A stretch of 64,000 bases of DNA from Salinicola avicenniae (GTDB lineage: Bacteria > Pseudomonadota > Gammaproteobacteria > Pseudomonadales > Halomonadaceae), in NCBI RefSeq assembly GCF_023736115.1, contig NZ_JAKQZC010000005.1:1-64000 (forward strand), read 5' to 3'. Positions within the stretch are counted from its first letter, which is position 1. Each line of letters starts with the position of its first letter. Both the position numbers and the translations under genes were made by a program. Below are positions 1 through 11,652 of the stretch, piece after piece. The notes beneath the pieces are model-generated. The model was not told the origin of the DNA. It did not search any database and saw only the letters and a list, made by a program, of their open reading frames with translations.

Positions 1-923
1 TGGATCTGGTCGATTATTCCGAGGCTCGGTTCAACGAGATCGTCGCCGAGTACCGTGAATTCGCCGAGAAGCTCGACGCGAAGGACATCCGCTTCGTGCC
101 GATGTCGGCGCTGGAGGGCGACAACGTCGTCAACAAGAGTGAGCATCTGTCGTGGTATGCCGGTCCCGCGTTGCTCGAATTGCTCGAGACGGTCGAAGTG
201 GCCCACGACGCCAATCTTTCCGACCTGCGCCTGCCGGTGCAGTACGTCAACCGCCCGAACCTCGACTTCCGTGGCTACTGCGGTACGCTGGAAGCGGGCA
301 TCCTGCGGCCGGGGCAAACGGTCAAGGCGTTGCCGTCGGGCAAGCAGTCGACCGTCGAGCGAATCGTGACCTACGACGGTGATCTCGAGGAGGCCTACCC
401 CGGGCAGGCGATCACCGTGACGCTGACGGACGAGATCGATATCTCTCGCGGCGACTGGCTGGTCGCGGCGGATGCCGAAGTCGCTCAGTCGAGCGCGTTG
501 GAGGCGGATATCGTCTGGATGCACGACACCGCCCTGGAGCCAGGGCGGCTCTACGACTTCAAGATCGGTACCCAGGAGATCGCCGGTAAGGTGGCGAGTA
601 TCGACTATCAGATCGACGTCAATACGCTCGAGCAGCGCGAGGCGGACCAACTGCCGCTCAACGGCATCGGGCGCTGCCGTGTGGAGCTGACGGCGAGCGT
701 GCCGCTGGATGACTACCGCAAGAGCCCGGGGACCGGCAGCTTTGTGGTGATCGACCGCCTGACCAACATTACCGTGGGGGCGGGTCTGATTCGCGGGGCG
801 GCAGAAGGCGCCGCGATCAGCGGTGAGGTCGACTGGCAGGCCTTCGAACTCGAGTTCAATGCCTTGATCCGCAAACATTTCCCGCACTGGGAAGCCAAGG
901 ACATGCGCGCCTTCCTCAAGTGA
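1..923 (+). CDS. cysN: Sulfate adenylyltransferase subunit 1 (ATP sulfurylase GTPase subunit), 5' end cut by window
   Basis: With CysD it forms APS from ATP and sulfate, driven by GTP hydrolysis, in the cytoplasm. The window starts inside the gene: the first full codon is at base 3 and about 306 residues remain. The GTPase G1-G4 motifs are upstream of the window; the SALEGDNV segment near residue 33 looks like the G5 region, and the rest is the two EF-Tu-like beta-barrel domains ([18 protein letters not shown]). There is no APS-kinase domain at the C-terminus, so it is the unfused form; a separate cysC lies at 9109. Its position ahead of two sulfotransferase genes suggests it feeds PAPS synthesis for polysaccharide sulfation as well as, or instead of, cysteine synthesis. 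Confidence 0.93.
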   Translation, partial: DLVDYSEARFNEIVAEYREFAEKLDAKDIRFVPMSALEGDNVVNKSEHLSWYAGPALLELLETVEVAHDANLSDLRLPVQYVNRPNLDFRGYCGTLEAGILRPGQTVKALPSGKQSTVERIVTYDGDLEEAYPGQAITVTLTDEIDISRGDWLVAADAEVAQSSALEADIVWMHDTALEPGRLYDFKIGTQEIAGKVASIDYQIDVNTLEQREADQLPLNGIGRCRVELTASVPLDDYRKSPGTGSFVVIDRLTNITVGAGLIRGAAEGAAISGEVDWQAFELEFNALIRKHFPHWEAKDMRAFLK

Positions 924-928
924 TCGCG

Positions 929-955
929 AGGCCGGCCGCACGGCGGCCGGCCTTT
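929..955 (+). terminator. Hairpin after cysN
   Basis: A perfect 11-bp inverted repeat (929-939 and 943-953) with a 3-base loop sits six bases after the cysN stop. Only three T follow, so it could be a weak terminator or a 3'-end stabiliser that lets part of the transcription run into the sulfotransferase gene. Confidence 0.5.
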
Positions 956-1013
956 GAATGACTCGCTTTCGATCTCGTCATCGGCTAGCGCCGCTTTCTC
1001 AAGGAGGGAACCC

Positions 1014-1739
1014 ATGAGCCTGCTGATCCAGTCTCGCTACTATCTGAAGAAGAATCGCCTGGCTCGCTCGCTGATTCTTGGCATCAATGATCGCCTGCCG
1101 CTGGAAGTGAAGGACAAGCTCTTTCGCAATCTGGTCAATCCCTATTCGGAGCAAGAGACGCGTAACAAGGTCATTTTCGTCCACGTGCCGAAGACCGCCG
1201 GCAACAGCATCTTCCAGGCGCTGTTCGGGGTACCTGCCCACGGCCACGATGAGGCCATGAAGTACCGTCGCTATGACGCCGCCAAGTTCGACGAATACTA
1301 CAAGTTCGGCTTCGTACGGCATCCGCTGGACCGGCTGGTGTCGGCCTTTGTCTATCTGCAGAAGGGCGGTATCGGCCGCTACGACGCGGCCTTTCGCGAC
1401 AAGTATCTGTCGCGTGTCGAGAACTTCGAGCAGTTCCTGAAACTGATGGCGCGCGACAAGCGCTATCGCCGCAAAGTCATGCAGTGGATTCACTTCCGCC
1501 CGCAGGTCGCCTTCCTATGCGATGCGCAGGGACAGCCCGCGGTCGATTTTGTCGGTCGCTACGAGAACATCGAACAGGATTATCAGCGTATCGCCGCGGA
1601 TCTCGAGCTGGGTGAGGTATCGCCGCTGCAGGTGGTCAACCGGACCGAACGCCAGGATTTCCGCCAGTACTACAACGATGAGCTGGAGGCGATCGCCGGC
1701 GATCTCTACGCCGACGACCTGCGCACCTTCGGCTACTGA
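1014..1739 (+). CDS. Sulfotransferase family 2-type protein (PAPS-dependent)
   Basis: 241 residues. Predicted to move a sulfuryl group from PAPS to a carbohydrate hydroxyl. The 5'-phosphosulfate loop HVPKTAGNS is at residues 57-65 and the 3'-phosphate motif FGFVRHPLDRLVSAF at 98-112, with Arg102 and Ser110 as the expected contacts; this layout is that of the Sulfotransfer_2 group. The ATG at 1014 follows a strong AAGGAGG eight bases upstream; an in-frame start at 954 would lie in the cysN hairpin and is unlikely. No signal peptide or clear membrane segment, so cytoplasmic action on lipid-linked sugars is likely. The acceptor is unknown. Confidence 0.85.
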   Translation: MSLLIQSRYYLKKNRLARSLILGINDRLPLEVKDKLFRNLVNPYSEQETRNKVIFVHVPKTAGNSIFQALFGVPAHGHDEAMKYRRYDAAKFDEYYKFGFVRHPLDRLVSAFVYLQKGGIGRYDAAFRDKYLSRVENFEQFLKLMARDKRYRRKVMQWIHFRPQVAFLCDAQGQPAVDFVGRYENIEQDYQRIAADLELGEVSPLQVVNRTERQDFRQYYNDELEAIAGDLYADDLRTFGY

Positions 1740-1829
1740 GGTTTCCGTCAGGGAAACCCCGGCGCCGGCACCCCCTCGCCGTGCGCCTTTCGCTCTGGAT
1801 TCTTCGGCCACGAAGGCAAGATTTCTCGC

Positions 1830-2771
1830 ATGAAATGCTATCTCCATCTCGGCGTCCACAAGACGGCGACTTCCAGCCTGCAGAAGAACGTACTGGAAAC
1901 CCTGCCGGAACAGTACGCTTACCTGGGGGTTCGTTACCCCCGCGCGACGCGCCAGTGGCCGCTCTACACGTCGCTGATCCATGCCGTCTGCCGGGCCGGC
2001 GTCGATGAGTTTCTGCATGACGCACCGGCACTGCGTGAGCAGCTCGAAGCGGCCGGCCGCGAAGTTTCCGGTGACGAAGCTTCCGGTGGCGTGGTGATCT
2101 CCGATGAACTGCTGTCTACCGGCGGGGAGGAGTTCTTCGGCGGCCAGACGACGGTGCGCGAACGGCTGCAGCGGCTGGGGCATCTGCTGGCCGGCTTCGA
2201 GCTGCGCGTGCTGGTCACGATCCGCCGTCAGCCGGACGCCATCTATTCGCTGTTCGTGCAGAAGTACAACTATCTGCCGTCGCGCTATCGCGTCTTCGAA
2301 ACCTTCTATCAGGCATCGGATCTGCTGGCCTACGACTATGCCGCCTATGCCGAGGCCATCGCCGAGGACCTCGGCACGCGCGCCATCTTCCTGGCCGATT
2401 TTCACGATATCCGCTCGGGCCGCTATCTCGCTACCGTTGCCCGTTGGCTGGAGCGCGACGCCGTCGCGACCCAATCGCTGACGCAGGAGAAGAAGCGGGA
2501 GAAACGCGGTGGCGGCGTCGAGATCGATCGCGTCTCGCTGGGCTATCGTCTGAAACGCCTGCTGCCGACCGGTCTGGTGCATCTGCTGGCACGCTCGCGA
2601 CTGGGTCAGGCCGCGCTCAAGCCGCTCTATCGCCGGCTCGAGCGCGTGAAGACCTCGCGTACCACCACGTTGCCGGCGTTGTCGCCGGACATGGCGGCGC
2701 GTATCGATCGCGACTTCGAGGCCTCCAATCGGCGTCTGCACGACCGCTACGACATCCGCTGGCACAGCTGA
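1830..2771 (+). CDS. Second sulfotransferase-like protein
   Basis: 313 residues. The N-terminus carries HLGVHKTATSSLQ (residues 6-18), a P-loop-like 5'-phosphosulfate site with Lys11 and Thr12, and IRRQPDAIYSLF (131-142) matches the 3'-phosphate site (Arg132/133, Ser140). It differs clearly from the sulfotransferase at 1014, so the two are not a recent duplication and may act on different positions or sugars. The C-terminal third is basic. It follows the first sulfotransferase by 90 bases on the same strand. Sulfotransferase fold is well supported; donor PAPS is inferred from the motifs and from cysN/cysC in the cluster. Confidence 0.75.
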   Translation: MKCYLHLGVHKTATSSLQKNVLETLPEQYAYLGVRYPRATRQWPLYTSLIHAVCRAGVDEFLHDAPALREQLEAAGREVSGDEASGGVVISDELLSTGGEEFFGGQTTVRERLQRLGHLLAGFELRVLVTIRRQPDAIYSLFVQKYNYLPSRYRVFETFYQASDLLAYDYAAYAEAIAEDLGTRAIFLADFHDIRSGRYLATVARWLERDAVATQSLTQEKKREKRGGGVEIDRVSLGYRLKRLLPTGLVHLLARSRLGQAALKPLYRRLERVKTSRTTTLPALSPDMAARIDRDFEASNRRLHDRYDIRWHS

Positions 2772-2809
2772 GCCGGTGGTATCGCGCTAACGGAATAGCG
2801 AGTGACATC

Positions 2810-3967
2810 TTGGTAATCAATGCAAAACGGCTGTTCGTGGCGGTGCTGATCATCTTCGCCATTGCGTTGCCGAAGTCGGGTGTCGCCGTCGGTGGGATCC
2901 CGCTCAATACCATCTATCTGATGATCGCCATGTCGTTCCCGGTGCTCTTCATCAAGGCGATGCTGGGGACCGGGCAGCTGGCGCGACAGGACCGCTACTC
3001 GATCTACATCTGGCTGCTGGTGCCGTTCTGGCTGCTGTTTCTGGCGGTGACGCTGATCAACGGGATCGCCAATATCGGCGTCTATGTCGGCTATGTCATG
3101 GCACTGATCATGGTGCCGATCTTCTTCTACATCTGGTCGAAGCGGCTATCGCCGGAAAATCTGCAGTATCTGCTGGTCTGCCTGCGCAACTGCATCCGCT
3201 TCGCGATCGGCTTCGGGTTGTTCCTGTTCGTCTACAAGATCGGTACCGGTCAGTATCTGTCCGTGCCGCTGCTGACCACGACGCTCGGTGCCGAGAAGAC
3301 GCTGGAAGCGAAGATGAACGACCGCGGGGGCATCTTCAAACTGTTCTCGACCTACAACAACGGCAACATCTACGCGGTCTGCATGATCATGCTGCTGCCC
3401 GTCTACACGGCGATCGAGAAGAGTCGAGTCTGGGTGCTGCTGCTAATGCTGACGATCATGCTGACGCTATCGCGTACCGCCTGGGCGCTGCTGCTGGTCT
3501 ACTGCGTGTTCGAGTATCTGGTGTTCAACAAGGCGATCTCGGTCAAGAAGTTGATTCTGATCTGTTTCGCGCTGTGCCTGGTGGTGCCGGGGATCATTGG
3601 CCTGCTGGGGCTGATGGGACGGGATATCACTTTCCTGTTCGACAGCAAGCTTGGGGGGCGGGCGGCGTATCTGGAGTATTTCTTCAATGCGGGACTCATC
3701 TCGCAGACGCCGCTCTACTGGTCTTACGAGATCCCCTACGTCTCCATCGCCGAATTCGTCGGGTTGATCGGCCTGCTGCCGTTCCTGATGTTCTTCTCCA
3801 ACATCGTGATGGCTCGCAGCCTGTTCGACGTGAGCCGACCAGTCAGTCGAGCGGCTTCCATCGGCTGCGTCATGTACTGGGTGGCGACGTTCTCGGACGC
3901 CGCCCTGGTGCTGGTACCGACCTTCATCATCTATTGCCTTCTGGTAATGCTCTCCTTCAGTGAGTGA
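2810..3967 (+). CDS. O-antigen ligase/Wzy polymerase-like membrane protein
   Basis: About 385 residues with roughly ten hydrophobic segments along its length. A longer periplasmic-type loop near the middle (after LTTTLGAEKTLEAKMNDRG) is followed by further helices, the plan of Wzy polymerases and WaaL-type ligases. It probably polymerises or transfers lipid-linked repeat units at the periplasmic face. The start is uncertain: a TTG at 2810 gives a natural N-terminus just before the first helix, with only a weak ribosome site; the frame is open further upstream but runs into the preceding gene. It ends 8 bases past a GTG start option of the next gene, indicating translational coupling. Polymerase versus ligase cannot be told from sequence alone. 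Confidence 0.7.
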   Translation: MVINAKRLFVAVLIIFAIALPKSGVAVGGIPLNTIYLMIAMSFPVLFIKAMLGTGQLARQDRYSIYIWLLVPFWLLFLAVTLINGIANIGVYVGYVMALIMVPIFFYIWSKRLSPENLQYLLVCLRNCIRFAIGFGLFLFVYKIGTGQYLSVPLLTTTLGAEKTLEAKMNDRGGIFKLFSTYNNGNIYAVCMIMLLPVYTAIEKSRVWVLLLMLTIMLTLSRTAWALLLVYCVFEYLVFNKAISVKKLILICFALCLVVPGIIGLLGLMGRDITFLFDSKLGGRAAYLEYFFNAGLISQTPLYWSYEIPYVSIAEFVGLIGLLPFLMFFSNIVMARSLFDVSRPVSRAASIGCVMYWVATFSDAALVLVPTFIIYCLLVMLSFSE

Positions 3968-3971
3968 TCCC

Positions 3972-5037
3972 ATGAAAATCATGCATGTCTGCGAGACGGT
4001 GACGGGCGGTATCGCCACGTACCTGAACAACGTCGTGGCCGAGCAGGCGAGTCGCCCCGAGGTGCAGGCGGTATCCGTGCTGCTGCCCGGCGATCAACTT
4101 GAGGAGATCGTGCTACCGCGCAGTCCGGCGCTGGACGACAAGGTGCGGCTGCATGCCTTCGCCGGCGAGAAGCGACTGCAGCGGCTGCGTCACCTGGCGA
4201 TGCGCCTGCCGCGTGCCATCGCCGAAGATGGCCCGGACGTGGTTCACGTGCACAGCACGTTCGCCGGATTTATGTGCCGGGCGTTGCCGGTATCGTTGCG
4301 CGGGGCGCGTCTGATCTACCAGCCGCATGGCGTCGCGTTCGACCCGCACCGAATCACCGGCGCGAAGCGCCATGTGATCCAGTGGGTCGAGCGCGCGCTC
4401 TACGCGCGGACCGACGGCGTGGTCGCGATCTCGGCCTACGAACAGGCGCTGCTTGCCGGGGCCGGCATGGGCGAGAGAACGCAGCTGATCAAGAACTGCG
4501 TACGCGATACGCAGGAGCCGGTCGCCGAGGGGTCTAAGGAGGATTTCTATCTGTTCGTCGGGCGTTTCGATCGTCAGAAAGGATTCGATCAGCTCTACGC
4601 CTGCTGGGGCGAGGATCGCCCCATGCTCAAGGTCGTCGGTGGCAACGTCGTCGATGCCGACACGAGCTTCGCACCACGCGACAACATGGCGTTTCTCGGC
4701 TGGCTCGATAACGCCACGCTGGACGGGTTGATCGCCCGCGCCAAGGCGCTGATCGTGCCGAGCCGCTGGGAAGGCTTCGGGCTGGTGGTTCTCGAGGCCT
4801 ATCGCAATGCGACGCCGGTGATCTGCTCGAATCGCGGCGCGCTGCCTGAGCTGGTCCGCGACGGCGAGACCGGATTCGTGTTCGATTTCGACGATTTTTC
4901 GGCGTCGCTCGCCTCGGTGATGGAGCGCTTCGATGCGAGTGATCAAGCGGCCATGGGCCAGCGCTGCCGCACCTGCTACGAGCGGGAATTCTCGCCGGCC
5001 AGCATGAATACCGAGCTTCTCAAACTCTATCAGGACA

Positions 5038-5057
<20 letters not shown>
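3972..5057 (+). CDS. Glycosyltransferase family 4 protein
   Basis: 361 residues with the GT-B layout: MKIMHVCETVTGGIATY at the N-terminus (acceptor domain, glycine-rich loop), and the donor domain with FVGRFDRQKGFD and VPSRWEGFGLVVLEAY, the E-x7-E region that binds the nucleotide-sugar. No membrane segment. It probably adds one sugar to the lipid-linked repeat unit in the cytoplasm. The ATG at 3972 is chosen because the family usually begins MKxxHV; a GTG at 3960 in the same frame overlaps the preceding stop and is the alternative. It overlaps the next gene by 20 bases. Sugar specificity is not readable. Confidence 0.85.
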
Positions 5058-7686
<2,629 letters not shown>

Positions 7687-8100
7687 CCAACCGCAGGGCG
7701 CGTCTTCCGCGACGCGCCCTGGACCGGGCCTTGCCCGGTCGCTGTCGCCGTGACCCGCCCTGGGTGACGGCGTTTATCTCATCGTCATAGTTCCAGGAAC
7801 TGGCGGCGTCATCGGCCGGCCCCGTGCCGCATCTGCCGGACGTGCCGCCGGCGTCGTTGTCTTTCCGTGATCCCCGTGGTCAAGCGACCGATATCGGCAG
7901 CCCGCCTTGGGCAGCCGGCGTGCACGCTCCCGCCTCGATCACGCCATACGCGCAATCCCGGTCGTTTGGCGACCGCTTGCGTCCGCGGGGCTTGTCTCGG
8001 CTTGGCCCGGGGATCACGTCGCGGCCGGTACCGTGTTGCTCTCGGTACTCCGTCGCTTGGCATCACTTCGACCTCGAACGTCAGCGCAAGGGAGGGAATC
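7687..8100. other. 414-base intergenic region with three tandem hairpins between kdsC and kpsF
   Basis: Three hairpins stand in a row: stem 7695-7704/7711-7720 (10 bp perfect), stem 7722-7729/7733-7740 (8 bp perfect, 3-base loop) and stem 7746-7756/7762-7772 (11 positions with one mismatch) followed by TTTAT. The last resembles an intrinsic terminator. The remaining roughly 320 bases hold no gene that I can support; a promoter for kpsF is expected there but none is clear by eye. Confidence 0.6.
7746..7777 (+). terminator. Probable terminator of the kdsA-kdsC transcript
   Basis: The third of three consecutive hairpins: CGCCGT-G-ACCC pairs with GGGT-G-ACGGCG around a five-base loop, followed by TTTAT. 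The two upstream hairpins lack a T run. Confidence 0.5.
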
Positions 8101-9033
8101 ATGAACCTGGAATATCTCGAAACGGCCCGGCAGGTCTTCGTCAAGGAAGCGGAGTCGCTGCTGGATGTCTCGCGCAAGCTGGACAACGACTTCGCGACGG
8201 CCGTCGAAACCATTCTGAAAACGCCTGGCCGCGTGATTATCTGCGGTATGGGCAAGTCCGGCATTGTCGGGCGCAAGATCGCGGCCACGTTGGCCAGTAC
8301 CGGAACGCCGAGCTTCTTCATGCACCCGGGAGAGGCGTATCACGGTGATCTCGGCATGGTGACCGAGCACGACGTCTTTCTGGCAATCTCGAACTCCGGC
8401 GAAACGGAAGAAGTGCTCAAGCTGATTCCCTATCTCAAGGACAACGGCAACTATCTGGTCGGCATGACCGGCAACCGCGATTCGACGCTCGCCCGAGCGT
8501 CCCACAGCCATCTGGATATCGGGGTGGTCGAGGAGGCGTGTCCGCTGCAGCTGGCACCCACGTCATCGACAACCGCGACGCTGGCGATGGGCGATGCGCT
8601 GGCGGTCACCCTGATGAAGGCGCGCGACTTCCAGCCGGAGAACTTTGCCCGTTTTCATCCCGGGGGCTCGCTGGGACGACGACTGCTCAGTCGCGTCGAA
8701 CACGAGATGCGCAGCGAAAACCTGCCAGTCGTCGACTCCGACGCCGAGGTGCTGGATGTGATTCAGGCGATGTCCCGTGGCCAGCTGGGCATGGCGATCG
8801 TTCGGCACAACGACAGCTGGGGGATCATCACCGACGGCGATCTGCGCCGCGCCGTGGAGAAGTACGGTGAGTACGTCTTCTCGCGCAAGGCCTACGACTT
8901 CATGACGCCTCAGGCCTCGCGGATTTCTCCGCTGGCGCGGGTCGAGGACGCGCTGGCCCAGATGGAGTCGAGGCAGATCAACGCACTGCTGGTATTCGAC
9001 CAGGACAAGCTGGTCGGCGTATTCAAGAAATAA
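8101..9033 (+). CDS. kpsF: Arabinose-5-phosphate isomerase (KpsF/KdsD family)
   Basis: 310 residues. Converts ribulose 5-phosphate to arabinose 5-phosphate, the first step toward Kdo. An SIS domain fills about residues 30-170 (VIICGMGKSGIVGRKIAAT, AISNSGETEEVL, AP-TSSTTATLAMGDALA, HPGGSLGRRLL), followed by two CBS domains to the end. Start at 8101 has AGGGAGG eight bases upstream. Because it lies within a capsule cluster the KpsF-type role is favoured over housekeeping KdsD, but the two cannot be separated by sequence here. With kdsA and kdsC it completes Kdo synthesis up to free Kdo; no CMP-Kdo synthetase is in the window. Confidence 0.9.
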   Translation: MNLEYLETARQVFVKEAESLLDVSRKLDNDFATAVETILKTPGRVIICGMGKSGIVGRKIAATLASTGTPSFFMHPGEAYHGDLGMVTEHDVFLAISNSGETEEVLKLIPYLKDNGNYLVGMTGNRDSTLARASHSHLDIGVVEEACPLQLAPTSSTTATLAMGDALAVTLMKARDFQPENFARFHPGGSLGRRLLSRVEHEMRSENLPVVDSDAEVLDVIQAMSRGQLGMAIVRHNDSWGIITDGDLRRAVEKYGEYVFSRKAYDFMTPQASRISPLARVEDALAQMESRQINALLVFDQDKLVGVFKK

Positions 9034-9108
9034 GTGGCCGGAAGCCGCCGGGGCATGGGTCCCGGCGAGATCCTCCGAGCCAGCTATCACATGGACGAGA
9101 GAACACGC

Positions 9109-9705
9109 ATGAGTGACAACACCGTTTGGCATGCCCATAAGATCTGCCGGCAACATCGAGAGTCCCTGAACGGGCAGCGGTCCTGTCTGCTCTGGTTCAC
9201 CGGGTTGAGTGGGTCAGGCAAATCGACCATCGCCGGGGTGGTGGAAGAGCGACTGCATGCGCTGGGCAAGCTCACCTATCTGCTCGACGGCGACAACGTG
9301 CGCAAGGGGATGAACGGCGATCTGGGCTTTTCCGACGCCGATCGGATCGAAAACATCCGACGTATCGGCGAGATGTCCCGACTGTTCGTCGATGCTGGCG
9401 TGATCACGCTGTCTGCTTTCATCTCTCCGTTTCGTTCGGAGCGCGCGGCCGTGCGCCAGCTTCTCCAAGATGGCGATTTCATCGAGGTCTTCATCGATGC
9501 GCCGCTGGACACCTGCGAGAGCCGCGATCCCAAGGGCCTCTACCAGCGCGCGCGTAGCGGCGAGATCAGGAATTTCACCGGCATCGATTCTCCCTATGAG
9601 GTGCCTGAATCGCCCGAGCTTCACGTGATCAACGATGGCACACGATCGCCGTCTGAAGTCGCGGCGACGGTGGTGGACTACCTGCGCGACCGGCGTTTCA
9701 TCTGA
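9109..9705 (+). CDS. cysC: Adenylyl-sulfate kinase (APS kinase)
   Basis: 198 residues. Phosphorylates APS to PAPS, the donor for the two sulfotransferases at 1014 and 1830. P-loop GLSGSGKST at residues 32-40; [10 protein letters not shown] and FISPFRSER follow, with the serine of ISPF matching the conserved active-site serine. The domain is complete and free-standing. The ATG at 9109 is chosen over in-frame ATGs at 9091 and further upstream because MSDNTVWH matches the family N-terminus. Its location among polysaccharide genes, not next to cysN, is the main hint of a sulfation role. Confidence 0.95.
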   Translation: MSDNTVWHAHKICRQHRESLNGQRSCLLWFTGLSGSGKSTIAGVVEERLHALGKLTYLLDGDNVRKGMNGDLGFSDADRIENIRRIGEMSRLFVDAGVITLSAFISPFRSERAAVRQLLQDGDFIEVFIDAPLDTCESRDPKGLYQRARSGEIRNFTGIDSPYEVPESPELHVINDGTRSPSEVAATVVDYLRDRRFI

Positions 9706-9767
9706 GTCGTGCGCGCGTCCTTCGAAGATGATTCAAGGGTTACCGGTAGGGTAACGGGAGAACGAGA

Positions 9768-11129
9768 GTGAAAAGCCTGAATCCTGTCAGACGGCTGGCC
9801 CCACTGATCGATGTGATCGCGATCGTGCTGGCCGGTATCCTGGCCAACGAAATTCGCTTTCAGACCTCGCGGCTCGATAGCGTCAATGCGCTGGTGCTGA
9901 TCGTCATGGCGCTGGCGGTGGTACTGATGAACCTGTTCGGCGGCGGCTACAGCAAGTGGCGGTCCACGCGGCTGCGCAGCCGCATCTATCGTCTCCTCTG
10001 GGTCTGGGCGGCGGTCTTTGCCGCGGTCAGCGTGCTGATGTATCTGCTCAAGCTGTCGGAGTCGGTCTCGCGCCAGTGGCTGGTCTTCACCTTCATGCTG
10101 TCGTTCTGTCTGGTGGCGGCGTCACGGGCGCTACTGATGATGCTGGCGCTCTATCACCACAGCAGCATCAAGCATCGGCGCAAGGTGTTCCTGGTCGGAC
10201 CGGAGGAGAATCTGCTGGATGTTGCGCGCTCGCTGCGCCAGAACCAGGAGCAGGGCTACGCCATCGCCGGGGTCTGCCGCGGGCGGGTGCTGCGTGCGGA
10301 GAAAGCGCCGCGCAACCTGGCGCGGCGTGTGGAGAATTCCGGTGCGGACGAGGTCTGGATCTGTCTGCCGGTCTCCGAGGGCGAGCACGTCAAGGCGATC
10401 ATGTACAACCTGCGCCATCTGCCGCTCGAGATCCGGTTCATTCCGCACTTCGCGGATATTCCGTTGCTCAATCATCGCGTCAGCCACATCGCGGGCACGC
10501 ACGCGATCGATCTCAGCGTCAGCCCGATCTCGGGCAGCGCGCTCTGGATCAAGCGTCTGGAAGATATCGTGATTGGTGGTCTGATCCTGCTGCTGATCGC
10601 GCCGGTCTGTCTGGCCTGTGCGCTGGCGGTCAAGCTATCGTCGCCGGGGCCGGTGCTGTTCAAGCAGCTACGCACGGGCGCCAACGGCCACGATGTGCAG
10701 GTCTACAAGTTCCGCTCGATGAAGGTCCACGAGGAGTCTTCGGGGCAGGTCTCTCAGGCAACTCGTCGGGATCCGCGTATTACTCGCGTCGGTGCTTTTC
10801 TGCGGCGTACGTCGCTGGACGAGCTGCCGCAGTTCATCAACGTGATTCAGGGGCGCATGTCGATCGTCGGCCCGCGCCCCCACGCGCTGGCGCACAATGA
10901 GTACTACAAGGATCTGGTCGAGTCCTACATGCAGCGTCACATGGTCAAGCCGGGTATCACCGGTTGGGCCCAGGTGCGCGGTTTCCGCGGTGAAACCGAT
11001 ACGCTTGACAAGATGCAGGCCCGGGTGGAGCACGATCTCTGGTACATCAATAACTGGTCGCTGCTGCTGGATCTGAAGATCATCTTTCTGACGGTCTTCA
11101 AGGGCTTCACAGGTAACAACGCCTACTGA
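9768..11129 (+). CDS. Undecaprenyl-phosphate sugar-1-phosphate transferase (WcaJ/WbaP type)
   Basis: 453 residues. Starts repeat-unit synthesis by moving a hexose-1-phosphate onto undecaprenyl phosphate at the inner membrane. Four hydrophobic segments in residues 10-125, a Rossmann-like middle domain (VFLVGPEENLLDVARSL), then the catalytic bacterial sugar transferase domain after residue 260 with KFRSMKVHE, RRTSLDELPQFINV, GRMSIVGPRP and KPGITGWAQVRG. Begins with GTG at 9768, with GGGAG about eight bases ahead. The glucose-transferring WcaJ subgroup is likely, not proven. Its presence implies a Wzx/Wzy-type step alongside the KpsS-like gene. Confidence 0.92.
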   Translation: MKSLNPVRRLAPLIDVIAIVLAGILANEIRFQTSRLDSVNALVLIVMALAVVLMNLFGGGYSKWRSTRLRSRIYRLLWVWAAVFAAVSVLMYLLKLSESVSRQWLVFTFMLSFCLVAASRALLMMLALYHHSSIKHRRKVFLVGPEENLLDVARSLRQNQEQGYAIAGVCRGRVLRAEKAPRNLARRVENSGADEVWICLPVSEGEHVKAIMYNLRHLPLEIRFIPHFADIPLLNHRVSHIAGTHAIDLSVSPISGSALWIKRLEDIVIGGLILLLIAPVCLACALAVKLSSPGPVLFKQLRTGANGHDVQVYKFRSMKVHEESSGQVSQATRRDPRITRVGAFLRRTSLDELPQFINVIQGRMSIVGPRPHALAHNEYYKDLVESYMQRHMVKPGITGWAQVRGFRGETDTLDKMQARVEHDLWYINNWSLLLDLKIIFLTVFKGFTGNNAY

Positions 11130-11243
11130 TGGCCGGCCCGACGAAAACGAGCGACCGGCAATTCGCCGGTCGGCACCTTGCCACGAAAAGCGGTTATGCC
11201 TGATCGGGTCTGATCACCGCAACCGTCAAGTAAGGAGACAGAG

Positions 11244-11417
11244 ATGGCACTGACGCGTCGCCAGTTTCTGCGTACCAGTGGCAGCACCTCACTGCTGCTG
11301 ATGTTCCCGTCGCTCGCCGCGGCACGTCCGGCGTCGACGAGTGCCAACGGCCCCGCGACTCGGCCGCCGAGCGGCCTGCGGGTGCCAAGCGAGATGGGGC
11401 CGGTCGTGCTCCGCTAG
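11244..11417 (+). CDS. Orphan twin-arginine signal mini-protein
   Basis: A 57-residue reading frame with a very good ribosome site (TAAGGAGA) before ATG 11244. It begins MALTRRQFLRTSG, a match to the Tat motif (S/T)RRxFLK, then a hydrophobic stretch TSLLLMFPSLAAA ending in an AxA-type cleavage site, leaving only about 30 residues rich in Ala, Pro, Ser and Thr. Either a secreted small peptide or the remnant of a Tat substrate whose mature part has been lost. A hairpin with TTTT follows at 11439. Function unknown. Confidence 0.55.
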   Translation: MALTRRQFLRTSGSTSLLLMFPSLAAARPASTSANGPATRPPSGLRVPSEMGPVVLR

Positions 11418-11438
11418 GCAAGGGCCCGCTACGTGAGC

Positions 11439-11459
11439 GCCGCGAGTCGCGCGGCTTTT
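11439..11459 (+). terminator. Terminator after the Tat mini-protein
   Basis: GCCGCG pairs with CGCGGC around a five-base loop and is followed by TTTT, 22 bases after the stop at 11417. Confidence 0.5.
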
Positions 11460-11542
11460 CAGCCTACATCTTTTCCTCCCCCCGACACTGCCCGCCTGAT
11501 TTCACGCTTCACGGATAACTGCCGGTCTTCTCGACCGGCTTA

Positions 11543-11573
11543 CCCTCACCATCGTTATTCCCTCACCATCGTT
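11543..11573. repeat. 14-bp direct repeat
   Basis: CCCTCACCATCGTT occurs at 11543-11556 and 11560-11573, separated by ATT (period 17). It lies between the Tat mini-protein and the 3' end of the convergent beta-helix gene. Function not apparent. Confidence 0.6.
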
Positions 11574-11652
11574 CTTTACCCTGCCGCTCCGCCCAGATGA
11601 TCCTCATGCGGGGACCGCACCTTCCTGTTCTTTTCTCGCCGGCCGTCCGGCT

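Noticed and set aside
1515-2765. A 416-codon minus-strand frame across the two sulfotransferase genes
   Set aside because: The plus-strand genes have PAPS-binding motifs and ribosome sites; the antisense frame has neither.
2444-2809. N-terminal extension of the Wzy/ligase-like frame into the preceding gene
   Set aside because: The extra residues are Arg-rich and not membrane-like, and the region is covered by the second sulfotransferase gene in another frame.
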